This document shows, in pieces, positions 16,498 through 26,723 of a stretch of DNA of 36,673 bases. Positions within the stretch are counted from its first letter, which is position 1; every line of letters starts with the position of its first letter. The DNA is from Candidatus Berkelbacteria bacterium. GTDB lineage: Bacteria; Patescibacteriota; UBA1384; 2-12-FULL-50-11. The DNA lies in NCBI GenBank assembly GCA_016213365.1, contig JACRAP010000018.1, positions 1-36,673 of the forward strand. Direction: 5' to 3'. A program made the translations under genes and the position numbers. Under the pieces are notes generated by a model, which did not search any database, had not been told where the DNA came from, and worked only from the letters and a program-made list of their open reading frames with translations.

Positions 16498-17433
16498 TTA
16501 ATTGTTATTAATACGACGTTTAAAGATAACTACTTGGGAAACTAAATACAATAAAACCAATACAATAATAGTTGCTCCCCTATCAATTGCAGATAGTTGC
16601 AAAATATCATCAGTTTTTAGAAAGAGCTGTGAGCTAACGAGAATGAATATTGCCTCTCTAACGCCAATTGCCCCGGGGGTAATACTAATCAAGATCGAAA
16701 GCGAGCTAAGTGTTGAATAGATAACAATCGCTGGGATATTTATTGCAAGACCTAAAGATTTAAATTGTAAGTATGTACCGATAATACCCAAAAAGCTAAT
16801 TGTGACACCAAGTAAAATAAAGTTTATTATTAATAACTTTGACTGTTTAATTTTTATCCAACCGTTTTGTATTAATAATATTTTACCGTACAAAACGGAG
16901 AGCACTGAAGCCTTATTATCAATAATTTTTTCTGGTAAGCGTATGAATATTAAAAATAGAGTGAACAGCAATATTCCAGAATAAAATATCGACAATGAAT
17001 TAGTAATACTACCTGATAAATTCAAGCTACTTATAAGGCCTAAAATAGAAATAATCAAAAATGAAATAATATAATATCCATAAAGAGATCCGATAAAATC
17101 TGAATAATTGAATTTATATTTATTTTTTAAATATACAGCACGAATCCCCGCCCCCCCTAAAATTGGTCCGAAGTAGTTCCCGATAGTTGAAAGTAAGGAA
17201 ATATAAAACGATTCTTTATTCCCAATTTTTTTCCCAAACTCTCTTAGTATTAATTTTGTAAAAAGGCCGTTAATGAAAATTTCGACAAATTTTAATGAAC
17301 ATATAACAATAATATATATTACCGGGATGGCTAGTAGTGGTTCTGCTAACGTCTTATTTGCGGATAAGTAAAATAATAAATAGATTAGGAAAAGTACTGA
17401 AAATATTCTCCCAATATTTTGTTTTTTAAACAT
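16498..17433 (-). CDS. Lysylphosphatidylglycerol synthase TM-domain (UPF0104/AglD-like) membrane protein
   Basis: Polytopic; GGAGIRAVYLKNKYKF...TPGAIGVREAIFIL. Confidence 0.75.
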   Translation of the reverse strand: MFKKQNIGRIFSVLFLIYLLFYLSANKTLAEPLLAIPVIYIIVICSLKFVEIFINGLFTKLILREFGKKIGNKESFYISLLSTIGNYFGPILGGAGIRAVYLKNKYKFNYSDFIGSLYGYYIISFLIISILGLISSLNLSGSITNSLSIFYSGILLFTLFLIFIRLPEKIIDNKASVLSVLYGKILLIQNGWIKIKQSKLLIINFILLGVTISFLGIIGTYLQFKSLGLAINIPAIVIYSTLSSLSILISITPGAIGVREAIFILVSSQLFLKTDDILQLSAIDRGATIIVLVLLYLVSQVVIFKRRINNN

Positions 17434-17434
17434 A

Positions 17435-18526
17435 CTAACTTACGCCAAACCCTTTAATCGCTTCAATAATAATTTTAGTTGGGGAGTGTTTTGTTTGGGT
17501 TGGAGGGTGTTGATAGTGCTTATAATTTGCCACGAATTCCGCGATCTTTGCGTGATCTAGTTTTGAAATTAGAGCGGTAGTGCCGATGCCCTCCTTTCTT
17601 TCGGTTTCGTGTCGGAAAATTAGAGTTGGTTTACCCATATGATATAACTCTTCTTGATTGCCACCGCCGTCTGTTATTACAAATTCGGCATTTTTTACAG
17701 CTTTTATGAAAGGCAAATACTCGAGGCGAGGCAGTAGATGGATATTTTTATTTGCAGAAAGTCTTTGGCGTAAGCCAAGTTTACCTAGCTGTAGAAAAGT
17801 AGTTGGATGTTGAACCATAAGTAGTAGAAAATCTTTTGCAACAAACTCTAGCTCATCGACGATATGTTCAAACCGTTCTTTATTAAAGATGTTTTCGTAT
17901 CTGTGCAAACTTACGACCACGTATTTATTACTTGGGATATCGAATTTTGCGCCGTCAGCGTGCTTTAAGCCAAAAGCTACGGTATCGACTTGGGTATTTT
18001 CAAAAGTATTAATTTTAACGCCCTTATAATTCTTTAAATTATTCAAAGCCCAATCGCCCGGGCAGGCGAAATAATCTGCGAGCCGAAATGTTATAAGTCT
18101 ATTAATTTCTTCTGGAAAAGGCTCTCTCCAATTAAAACTTCTTAAGCCGGCCTCAACATGCATTACTTTTGTCCGGGTTAATTTGGCGTAAAGTGCAGTA
18201 ATCCAAGTAGTAAAAGTATCGCCGTGAGTGAGTAGGATGTGTTTTTTGCCGGTATAGCCCCCTAAAATTTTTTTACTTTTTGGCAAGGCCATAAACATCT
18301 TAAATAGCCATTTCCACATCTTCCCCATCGACTTTGCTTCCGTTTGCCAGGTTACAACCGTGTAATCAGGGTCCGGCAAGCCAAAAATCTTTAGCGTTTC
18401 GCTAATGGTTTCTTTATGTTGAGCGGTATATATCCATCTCCAATCAAGTTTTTGCCGCTGGCACTCAAGCATTATCGGAGCCATTTTAAAGAGTTGTGCC
18501 CTAGTGCCGATTGCAAAGTGGATCAT
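17435..18526 (-). CDS. wecB: UDP-N-acetylglucosamine 2-epimerase family protein
   Basis: IGTRAQLFKMAPIM, HGDTFTTWITALYAKL, HVEAGLRSFNWREPFPEEINR, ITDGGGNQEELYHMGKPTLIFR. Confidence 0.85.
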   Translation of the reverse strand: MIHFAIGTRAQLFKMAPIMLECQRQKLDWRWIYTAQHKETISETLKIFGLPDPDYTVVTWQTEAKSMGKMWKWLFKMFMALPKSKKILGGYTGKKHILLTHGDTFTTWITALYAKLTRTKVMHVEAGLRSFNWREPFPEEINRLITFRLADYFACPGDWALNNLKNYKGVKINTFENTQVDTVAFGLKHADGAKFDIPSNKYVVVSLHRYENIFNKERFEHIVDELEFVAKDFLLLMVQHPTTFLQLGKLGLRQRLSANKNIHLLPRLEYLPFIKAVKNAEFVITDGGGNQEELYHMGKPTLIFRHETERKEGIGTTALISKLDHAKIAEFVANYKHYQHPPTQTKHSPTKIIIEAIKGFGVS

Positions 18527-18528
18527 TA

Positions 18529-19494
18529 TTAATCTGAATTAATGTCTGATTTCTTTATTAGTTCTATTATCTTTTCTTGATTATTTAACATCCTACTTAG
18601 CATATCTGCAACTAACCCTAAAAACCAGATTAATAAACCGATACTTAATAGATACACCCCAACGAAACCAAGAAATTTATAGGGACTAAAGCTGCCTGTA
18701 TTTAGCCAATGGATTAATACAAACATTGACGAGGCGAAGCCAAGTATAAACGGCAACAGCCCAAGTAGTCCAAAGAACCGTAGCGGCGCAAAGTCGCGGT
18801 AAGAGCGAATAATATTTAAAGCACTGCTCCAAATAAATTTAGGGATACTGGAGACAACGCGGGATTTTCTGTCCTTAAAGTATTTAACATAGGTAGGGAT
18901 TGTTTTAATGCGTACTTTTTTTAACGCAAGAACTTGAAACGATTCTTGGGTGTAAGTGAAATCACCGTTGATATTTAGTTTTACGATCGCCTCGCGGTTA
19001 TAGGCGCGAAAACCACATGTAACATCGTTAAACTTTTGACCAGTTAAGCTACTAACAATAAATGCGCCGATCATATTACCGTAGTATTTTACGCTCGGCA
19101 TATTGTTTGGCTTTCTTTTTTTACCGTCAATGCCCGTAAATCTATCGGCGGCAACAAAATCAGCTTCGTTCTTAACTATTGGTGCAACAAAATTCGGGAT
19201 ATCTTCTGGGTTAAACTGTAAGTCGCCGTCGATATTTACCATAATGTCGGCCTTCTCTTTGATCGCGATTTCTAGTGCTTGACGAAAACGACTAGCGAGT
19301 CGTTTCTGTACGCCGTCGTAAAATACAGTTGCGCCGGCTTTCTTTGCGATTTCTACTGTTTTATCGGTACTACCGTCGTCGATAATTACTACTTTTAGCT
19401 CTTTTATCCCATCAATTTTTTTGGGGATACGCTTAATTAGCTCGGCGATTGTCGTTTCTTCGTTTTTACAAATCGAAAATATCAGTAATTTCAT
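18529..19494 (-). CDS. Family 2 glycosyltransferase (DPM1/undecaprenyl-P sugar transferase type) with two C-terminal TM helices
   Basis: VVIIDDGSTDKTVEIAKKAGA, NIDGDLQFNPEDIP, C-terminal TM pair. Confidence 0.88.
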   Translation of the reverse strand: MKLLIFSICKNEETTIAELIKRIPKKIDGIKELKVVIIDDGSTDKTVEIAKKAGATVFYDGVQKRLASRFRQALEIAIKEKADIMVNIDGDLQFNPEDIPNFVAPIVKNEADFVAADRFTGIDGKKRKPNNMPSVKYYGNMIGAFIVSSLTGQKFNDVTCGFRAYNREAIVKLNINGDFTYTQESFQVLALKKVRIKTIPTYVKYFKDRKSRVVSSIPKFIWSSALNIIRSYRDFAPLRFFGLLGLLPFILGFASSMFVLIHWLNTGSFSPYKFLGFVGVYLLSIGLLIWFLGLVADMLSRMLNNQEKIIELIKKSDINSD

Positions 19495-19533
19495 GCTTTT
19501 ATTTTACCTGTTATTATGCTTATAATCTATATT

Positions 19534-20820
19534 ATGGATAAAATAAATAAAATTGCAGTTATTGGGTTAGGATATGTTGGTTTACCGTTAGCACTACTGG
19601 CGGAAGAAAAAAAATTTGACGTAATTGGCATCGATGCAAGTGAGGGTAGGATTGATCAATTAAAGAAACGGATTTCTCCTATTGATGATAAAGATGCGAG
19701 CGTTAGACTTAAAAAAACGAAAATTAAATTCAGTACTGATTTTACGCTCGTAAGGGATGTTGATATTGCGATTATTTGCGTGCCAACTCCTGTTCACGAG
19801 GATAAGAAGCCGGATTTATCTATCGTTGAAAGCGCTACTATTTCTACTGCAAAACATTTACGAGAAAACGCCTTGTTAATTATCGAGTCAACCATAAACC
19901 CCGGCGTTTGTGACGAGCTGTTGATCCCAATAATTGAAGAGCAAACAAAACTAAAAGTTGGCAAAAATTTACACTTCGCGCATTGCCCGGAGCGTATTAA
20001 CCCAGGCGATCAGAAATGGCACGTCGGTAATATTAACCGAGTTGTCGGTGCAAACTCCGAAGAGGCATTGGATCTTGCGTACGCATTTTACTCGCAGTTA
20101 ATTGACGGCGAAATTAAAAAAATGGCCTCACTAAAAGAAGCTGAAGCAGTAAAAATTGTCGAAAATTCTTTTCGTGATATTAATATCGCTTTTGTAAACG
20201 AATTAGCAATGAGTTTTAGTAAATTGGGCATTAATGTTGTAAACGTAATTAACGGCGCCGCAACAAAGCCGTTTGCGTTTATGCCGCATTTTCCGGGGAT
20301 CGGCGTGGGCGGCCATTGTATCCCAGTTGATCCGTATTATTTAATTGAATACGCGCATAACAACGGATTTGAGCATAGGTTTATGTCGCTTGCGCGCGAG
20401 ATAAACGAAAATATGCCGGCGTATTGTATCGAACTGGTTGAAACGGAGCTGGAAAAGCAGAAGTTAGGCGACTTGAAGGGTAAGAAAGTGACCGTTTTAG
20501 GGTTGTCGTATAAACCAAACGTTGGTGATATGCGCGAAAGCCCAGCCACCAAGACAATTAAAATCCTTAAAGAGAAAGGCGCCGAAGTAACAACTTTTGA
20601 TCCTTATTTTGTCGATAAATCGACCGCCAAGAGCTTGGACGAGGCGTTAAGGAGTGCGGAGGTAGTTGTACTTGCCACCGCGCATAAAGAATTTATTGAC
20701 GCAGGCGAAAATATTATTAACTCTGGGGCCAAAATTGTTATGGATGGGCGCAATGCGCTATACTCGCAAGCTAAAAATATCAATAATAAGGTTTATCTGG
20801 GGGTAGGAGTTACTTCCTAA
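19534..20820 (+). CDS. wecC: Nucleotide sugar dehydrogenase (UDP-GlcNAc/ManNAc 6-dehydrogenase-like)
   Basis: IAVIGLGYVGLPLALLAEEK, GVGGHCIPVDPYYL, LGLSYKPNVGDMRESPA; TATAAT lies 7 nt before ATG 19534. Confidence 0.88.
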   Translation: MDKINKIAVIGLGYVGLPLALLAEEKKFDVIGIDASEGRIDQLKKRISPIDDKDASVRLKKTKIKFSTDFTLVRDVDIAIICVPTPVHEDKKPDLSIVESATISTAKHLRENALLIIESTINPGVCDELLIPIIEEQTKLKVGKNLHFAHCPERINPGDQKWHVGNINRVVGANSEEALDLAYAFYSQLIDGEIKKMASLKEAEAVKIVENSFRDINIAFVNELAMSFSKLGINVVNVINGAATKPFAFMPHFPGIGVGGHCIPVDPYYLIEYAHNNGFEHRFMSLAREINENMPAYCIELVETELEKQKLGDLKGKKVTVLGLSYKPNVGDMRESPATKTIKILKEKGAEVTTFDPYFVDKSTAKSLDEALRSAEVVVLATAHKEFIDAGENIINSGAKIVMDGRNALYSQAKNINNKVYLGVGVTS

Positions 20821-21799
20821 ATCTATTAAGAATACCCCTTATCTTAGCCAAAATTTTATAAAGCTTCGAGGACTCTATGCCGTGTAATTTTTTATTTAAC
20901 CGATCGATTTCTTCGAGGGATTTGTGTATTTCTTTCTCTAATTCCCATTGATCAATTAATCTTTCCCTTAATTTTACTGTCTGCTTATTAATTTGGTCGA
21001 ACGCCTCTTTCATAAATATGCTCATTAGCATCCCAAGTTCTATTATGTTTTGGGAAGATATGCTCTGGAGAGAGGGTTTATTGAGCAATAATCTTCCCCT
21101 GTTTTTATTGGCCACATATAGTTTTCTATAGCCGTTTTTGTGATAGTCATACTGTTGAACATGGCTGTTATAATAGGCGCTTAGCTCATTAAATTTTTTT
21201 AGTATTTCAGGGGCGCCAACTCCAGCAACTAATATATCTATTGCTAATAATTGCCTCCAAAGTCTCACATCTTGATTGCCATAACATGACCAGGTTAAGC
21301 GATGAGTTTCTAGTATTTTTTCAACAAACTTTTCTTGTGGTAGCGAGAAAGAAAGATGTTCGATTAGCCATGGGTGTTCCTGCCCAGACAGTGATCGATA
21401 TAATTTGTTTGTTTCTTTCTCGATTTGAACTACTTCTTTATTGTATGAAGGGAAGGCAATTATTAGGCCAATTTTTGCAACTCGAATTTGTTCTTCAATA
21501 AATATCTTTCTGTCCGGTGCTGGAATATGTTCGAGTACGTCTGTTGAAACAATAATGTCAAACTCGTTGTCTTTAAATGGAAGACTTCTTCCGTCGCCTT
21601 TAATGTAATTTGGCTCGTCGCTATCGATAACATCGAGAATAGTAATGTCGTATGATGGCATAAATTTCTTTAAGAAGTTACCCCTACCACCAACTTCAAG
21701 TATTTTAATTTTTTTATTTTTCGACAGCGCCAAGATACAGTCTTGGATAGACTTATATCTAGTGTAAACACTGAACGAAAGTTCTTTTAATTCGCTCAT
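20810..21799 (-). CDS. SAM-dependent methyltransferase (class I) with coiled-coil tail
   Basis: KILEVGGRGNFLKKF...LPFKDNEFDIIVSTDVLEHI. Confidence 0.85.
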   Translation of the reverse strand: MSELKELSFSVYTRYKSIQDCILALSKNKKIKILEVGGRGNFLKKFMPSYDITILDVIDSDEPNYIKGDGRSLPFKDNEFDIIVSTDVLEHIPAPDRKIFIEEQIRVAKIGLIIAFPSYNKEVVQIEKETNKLYRSLSGQEHPWLIEHLSFSLPQEKFVEKILETHRLTWSCYGNQDVRLWRQLLAIDILVAGVGAPEILKKFNELSAYYNSHVQQYDYHKNGYRKLYVANKNRGRLLLNKPSLQSISSQNIIELGMLMSIFMKEAFDQINKQTVKLRERLIDQWELEKEIHKSLEEIDRLNKKLHGIESSKLYKILAKIRGILNRFRK

Positions 21800-23592
21800 T
21801 TTTTTATAGAATAATCTTCTTTTGTAAGGGATAAATTCTTATTATAAAATGGGTCGCCTTGTTGGAGTTGCTTTTTCCATTTGGCCTTAAATCGGTTAAT
21901 CTCTTTTAAAAACCTGGCTTGCCTTTCGGGCGTATCTTCATATCCTCTTGTTTTACTTTCGTAGTGATAAAGCTTGGCATACGGCGTCCAAACTATTTGT
22001 TGATTTTGTTCGGTAATTTTCATACAAAGATCGACGTCGTTAAAAGCTAGTGGGTAGCTTTCGTCGAAGCCACCGATTTTTTGGAATAGTTCTCGTTTTA
22101 TCATTAAGCATGCCGCCGTTACTGCACTAACGTTTATTGGGTAGGAGAGTCGGCCGAAATAACCACCAAAATTTTCCGGTAAGTGTTTGTGTGAATGACC
22201 AGCAACGCCACCAATGCCAATAATTACCCCGGCGTGTTGAAGGGTATTGTCTGGGTAAAGCAATTTTGCTCCAACCGCACCGATATCTTTTTGTTGGCAG
22301 TATTCTAATAGATACTCGATCCAGCCAGCGGTTATAACTTCCGTATCGTTATTTAAGAAAATTAGATATTCGCCCCCACATCTTTCAGCTGCAAAGTTAT
22401 TTACTGCCGAATAGTTAAATGGCCTATTCCAGTTAATGATTTTTATTCGTGGATCAGACAGCGATTTATAGTAGTCAAATACAATATCTTCTTTACTGCC
22501 AGTATCTACTACGATTATTTCAAGATTTTGATATGTAGAGCGATTGGTAATAGAGGAAATGCATGTTCTTAGTGTGTCAACATGATTCTTTGTGGGAATG
22601 ATTATTGAAATAAGTGGCTCGCTTTCTAAATAATAGATAGTTCTCGCTGAAGCAAAAAGCGGACCCTCGATTACCCGAGCCGGTAATTTCTTCCTTTTTA
22701 AATATAGGTTTACTGCCCTCTGGGTTGAGTAATTAGCGTAATTCTTTGAGCCGGAGTTGGTTGAAGTTGAATTTGCATGTTCGCGCCAATGATAAAGAAT
22801 TTTGGGTATATGCATTATTTGTTTTGCATGCTCGCTTGCCCGTAGTATTAAATCATAATCTTGGGCACCTTCAAATCCGGAATTAATTTTCCCTATTTTA
22901 TTAAGTAAAGACCGTTTTAAAGTAAGGAGGTGGGTAACGAAGTTATAGCTCCTAATCGTAATAGGGCTCCAGTCTGGCTTGAAGTGGGGGTGACTTCTGA
23001 TTTTACCGTTATAAGATAGCTTATCTTCGTCTGAATACAACATGTCGGCATTGGGGTTAGCGTTAATCGCGCTTACGATCTCGAATAACGCAAACGGTGC
23101 CAAAGTGTCGTCGTGATCTAGTAAACAAACAAAATCTCCGGTCGCTAAATCTATAGCCTTGTTAGTATTTACGGCGATACCCCCGTTTGACTCAAGCAAC
23201 TCGAGCTTAATTCTTTTATCGGTTAAAACTAATTCTTTCAAGTAATTGATTGTTTTTGGGTTAGTGCTTCCGTCGGCGATACATAGCTCCCAGTTTTGAT
23301 AGCTCTGTTTTTGAACAGATTCTACCATCGGCTTAAGAAAGTTTATGGGCGTATTATAGGTTGGTACGACAATTGAAATTAAGGGCATAATTTTAAACTT
23401 CTTTTTGGTCTGCTCTTTCAGCTCTATTAAACTTGGCTCGTTTTCCTTAATCCATTTAACGTAATCTCTATCGTTATAATACTTTTCTTCTTGGTAAAAA
23501 CTTTTTTCTGTAATTAGTCGTAAAATAGCTTTCTTTAAAGTCTTTTTAAACCCATATTGTTGGGCGTGGTTAATAATTCTATGTAACTTCAT
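21796..23592 (-). CDS. Glycosyltransferase with two GT2 domains
   Basis: ISIVVPTYNTP...LLDHDDTLAP; ISIIIPTKNHVDTL...FLNNDTEVI...FDESYPLAFNDVDLCMKI. Confidence 0.92.
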   Translation of the reverse strand: MKLHRIINHAQQYGFKKTLKKAILRLITEKSFYQEEKYYNDRDYVKWIKENEPSLIELKEQTKKKFKIMPLISIVVPTYNTPINFLKPMVESVQKQSYQNWELCIADGSTNPKTINYLKELVLTDKRIKLELLESNGGIAVNTNKAIDLATGDFVCLLDHDDTLAPFALFEIVSAINANPNADMLYSDEDKLSYNGKIRSHPHFKPDWSPITIRSYNFVTHLLTLKRSLLNKIGKINSGFEGAQDYDLILRASEHAKQIMHIPKILYHWREHANSTSTNSGSKNYANYSTQRAVNLYLKRKKLPARVIEGPLFASARTIYYLESEPLISIIIPTKNHVDTLRTCISSITNRSTYQNLEIIVVDTGSKEDIVFDYYKSLSDPRIKIINWNRPFNYSAVNNFAAERCGGEYLIFLNNDTEVITAGWIEYLLEYCQQKDIGAVGAKLLYPDNTLQHAGVIIGIGGVAGHSHKHLPENFGGYFGRLSYPINVSAVTAACLMIKRELFQKIGGFDESYPLAFNDVDLCMKITEQNQQIVWTPYAKLYHYESKTRGYEDTPERQARFLKEINRFKAKWKKQLQQGDPFYNKNLSLTKEDYSIKK

Positions 23593-24815
23593 CTAATAAT
23601 TTCTATTTTTAGCTTATTTTCAGAGGAAAGTAAGGAGTGCGGGTTGTTACTACCTGAAATAATAAAACTATTTGCATTTGGTACCTGATCGTAGAATACT
23701 GTCGCTGACTCGTTCGCAATTGCTGGCTCGATAATAAACTCACCGTCGTTAAAATTATTTGGCAGCTCAAGACTTATTGTAATTTCATCGCCCTTCTTTA
23801 AACTGGATAATGATTTATTCTCTTCTATTAATGTGTTTGTTGCAAGTAACGCGCGTTGGGTGTGCTTTTCCCAAACTGTAATTCCTGCAATTGGGTTATG
23901 GATGTCTTTTCTAGCTTTAAGCGAGACTTCAACAAATATTTTTTCGCCGTAATTAAATTTACGTTGGGGAACCTTGTCGTGGTTAAGTACTTGAGTTTTC
24001 TTAATTTCTACATAGTTTTTGCTGATTGATGGACCTTGTTTCACCTCTTCTTGGGGTGAGTTGCTAATTTGACCCAAAACTACCTCTGAATATTCACGCA
24101 AAACCTGCTTGATTGAGCCAAAACTAGTAATCTCGCCGTTATCAATTAACACTCCTCTGTCGCAAAATCTTTCTAAAGAGTTTCTATCGTGGGAGACTAA
24201 CACAACAGTTCTGCCGCCTTTTTTCAGGGTTTGAAAATAATCAAAACACTTTTGCTGGAAGGCAGAATCCCCCACCGCCAAAACTTCGTCTATCAGTAAA
24301 ATATCGCTCTTGGCTTGTATCGCGATCGAGAACGCAAGGCGAACTTGCATGCCGGATGAGTAGTTCTTTAGTTTTTGGTCCATAAATTTCTCAAGCTCGG
24401 CAAACTCGACTATCTCGTTGTACATATTGGTCATTTCCTTGCGGCTAAATCCAAGGAGTGCGCCGTTTAAAAATACGTTCTCGCGACCGGAGAGTTCTGG
24501 GTTAAAACCAACGCCTAGTTCGATAAACGGAGTTAAGCTGCCCAGTACGGCGATATCGCCGCTATCAGGCGCGTAAATGCCGGCAAGAATTTTAAGCAAA
24601 GTACTTTTACCGCTACCGTTGCGGCCAACGATCCCAAAGAACTCGCCTTTTTTAATTTCAAACGAAATATTTTTTAAAACTTTTTGCTCCTCAAAGCCGC
24701 GCTCGCCACTGAACAATTTAATTACCCCCTGTTTTACGCCGCTAATTTTTTCGTGCGGCAACCTAAAGCTTTTGCTTAAGTTTTTAACGATAATGGCGTT
24801 TTCTTGGTTATTCAT
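23589..24815 (-). CDS. wzt: Polysaccharide ABC transporter ATP-binding protein with C-terminal Wzt-type carbohydrate-binding domain
   Basis: Walker A GRNGSGKSTLLK, signature YSSGMQVRLAFSIA, C-terminal beta domain. Confidence 0.9.
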   Translation of the reverse strand: MNNQENAIIVKNLSKSFRLPHEKISGVKQGVIKLFSGERGFEEQKVLKNISFEIKKGEFFGIVGRNGSGKSTLLKILAGIYAPDSGDIAVLGSLTPFIELGVGFNPELSGRENVFLNGALLGFSRKEMTNMYNEIVEFAELEKFMDQKLKNYSSGMQVRLAFSIAIQAKSDILLIDEVLAVGDSAFQQKCFDYFQTLKKGGRTVVLVSHDRNSLERFCDRGVLIDNGEITSFGSIKQVLREYSEVVLGQISNSPQEEVKQGPSISKNYVEIKKTQVLNHDKVPQRKFNYGEKIFVEVSLKARKDIHNPIAGITVWEKHTQRALLATNTLIEENKSLSSLKKGDEITISLELPNNFNDGEFIIEPAIANESATVFYDQVPNANSFIISGSNNPHSLLSSENKLKIEIIR

Positions 24816-25627
24816 TAAATATTCTCGGCGAAATGTTTAGAGTTGTTCTTGAAGTAGCTTGAGGCGATTAATATTAACAGGACAATTAATATGTAAGGGA
24901 TCGCCACGATCAGCGGGTTGGTAATAAAATTCGACGTGGTAACGGTTTGTTCGGAAATAAGATTGTAACGGGCGTCTTGAATTACCATCGCCACTGGATT
25001 TAACAGTAGAATTTTTGCCGCTAGCTCGCTGGTGTTTATAACCATCGAAATCGGGTAGATAATTGGAGTTAAATAAAACAGCGCTTGCATTATTACTTCC
25101 CAGATATAATTGATATCGCGAAACTTAACCATCAGCGCCGAAAGTAAAAACGCAAAAGATAACGAGATAATATACAGTTCAACGATATTTATCGGTAAAA
25201 GTAACGCGCTGGAGCGAAACTCAACGCCGCTAAGAACGGCAAAAAGAATTACAACCACAAGGTTGATTAACAGGTTAATTAACGCTGAAATGCTGGTTGA
25301 TAAAACGATAATGTATTTTGGAAAATTGATTTTACGAATCATATCGCTTCTGTTAACGATCGCGTGCAAACCTTGATTAGTAGATTCCACAAAATAGTTC
25401 CAAAGAACAACGCCTAGGAGTAAGTAAATCTCAAAGTGCGCGATATCGGCGCCAAAGCGCAAGTACTTAACGAAAACCAAGTAAAGAATCGTAAATAACA
25501 GTAACGGCTTTAATAGCGACCACAAATAACCGAGCACCGACCCTTGATATCGCAGCTTGAAATCTGTTATAACTAGTTCGCTTAAAAGAATTCGGTTCTT
25601 ACGGCTAAAAATATTAGATAAATTCAT
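24815..25627 (-). CDS. wzm: Polysaccharide ABC transporter permease
   Basis: ABC-2 type: DFKLRYQGSVLGYLWSLLKPLLLFTILYLVF; overlaps wzt. Confidence 0.9.
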   Translation of the reverse strand: MNLSNIFSRKNRILLSELVITDFKLRYQGSVLGYLWSLLKPLLLFTILYLVFVKYLRFGADIAHFEIYLLLGVVLWNYFVESTNQGLHAIVNRSDMIRKINFPKYIIVLSTSISALINLLINLVVVILFAVLSGVEFRSSALLLPINIVELYIISLSFAFLLSALMVKFRDINYIWEVIMQALFYLTPIIYPISMVINTSELAAKILLLNPVAMVIQDARYNLISEQTVTTSNFITNPLIVAIPYILIVLLILIASSYFKNNSKHFAENI

Positions 25628-25655
25628 TGAACTCCAGGTATATTATATAAGATAT

Positions 25656-26675
25656 ATGAAAAACTTTAAGAGCATAGCGGTAGTTGTACTAAATTGGAAC
25701 GGCGAAGATATGGTTGAAGCGGCCGTTTTGTCGCTGTTAAAACAAAGTTACCAGCAGTTCAAAATAATTATAGTTGATAACGGCTCGACCGATAATTCCA
25801 GAAAAATATTGGAAAAACTAAAAGACGAAAACTTTGAAAAAATCGAGCTAATTTTTAACGAACAAAATCTTGGCTTTGCCCTCGGAGTAAATGTTGGGAT
25901 AAAACACGCACTTGATAATAATTTTGATTTTGTGGGCTTATTTAATAATGACGCCGTGGCAGAAGAGAATTGGCTAGAGAAGTTAGTCGAAAGCTTCGAT
26001 AAAGTCGATAATCTTGGTGGCGCAACTTGTTTACTGCTGCATAAAAACGGCAAAACGATTGATAGTACCGGCGATTGGTACAGCGTTTGGGGGTTGCCGT
26101 TCCCGCGTAGCCGCGACCAAAAAACCGAACTTGCGCCGCAATCGGGGTTAGTTTTCGGTGTTTCCGGCGGCGCGTCGCTTTATAGCGCAACATTATTTAA
26201 GGAAATAGGGTTATTTGACGAACGCTTTTTCGCCTATTTTGAAGACGTGGATATTAGTTTTCGCGCCCAGTTAGCCGGATATAAGTTTTATTTTAATAAA
26301 GAAGCTATCGCTTACCACACCCAAGGCGCAACCAGTAAAAAGTTCCCAGGATTTGGTAAGTTTCAAATGTTCAAGAATTTGCCGCAACTATTTATAAAAA
26401 ATGTACCGCTCGGGTTAATACTCCCAATAGGTTTGCGATTTTTGCCGATCCTATTATTATTTTTGCTAAGAAGTTTACTCGGACTGCGCGAAGCAGTGCC
26501 GACGCTAAAAGGATTCTTGGTTTCGTTCTTGCTAATTCCGGGATCTCTTTTGCGCCGCAGGGAAGTTCAAGGTAATAAAAAAGTAACAAACCAGTATTTA
26601 CGAGAAATTATTTGGTGGGGCTTACCGCCAAAAATGACAAAAAAACTTTTTGGTAAAGAGGTTGAAGTTAAATAG
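25656..26675 (+). CDS. Family 2 glycosyltransferase (rhamnosyltransferase-like)
   Basis: VVVLNWNGEDMVEAAVLSLLKQSY, IIVDNGSTDNS, FDERFFAYFEDVDISFRAQLAGYK; internal ATG preferred to 25557. Confidence 0.9.
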   Translation: MKNFKSIAVVVLNWNGEDMVEAAVLSLLKQSYQQFKIIIVDNGSTDNSRKILEKLKDENFEKIELIFNEQNLGFALGVNVGIKHALDNNFDFVGLFNNDAVAEENWLEKLVESFDKVDNLGGATCLLLHKNGKTIDSTGDWYSVWGLPFPRSRDQKTELAPQSGLVFGVSGGASLYSATLFKEIGLFDERFFAYFEDVDISFRAQLAGYKFYFNKEAIAYHTQGATSKKFPGFGKFQMFKNLPQLFIKNVPLGLILPIGLRFLPILLLFLLRSLLGLREAVPTLKGFLVSFLLIPGSLLRRREVQGNKKVTNQYLREIIWWGLPPKMTKKLFGKEVEVK

Positions 26676-26680
26676 TATGT

Positions 26681-26696
26681 CCCGGCTTTCGCCGGG
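26681..26696. terminator. Small hairpin after glycosyltransferase gene
   Basis: CCCGGC-tttc-GCCGGG; no T tract. Confidence 0.35.
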
Positions 26697-26723
26697 CGAT
26701 GATGCTGAGATTGGTTAGCGAAG

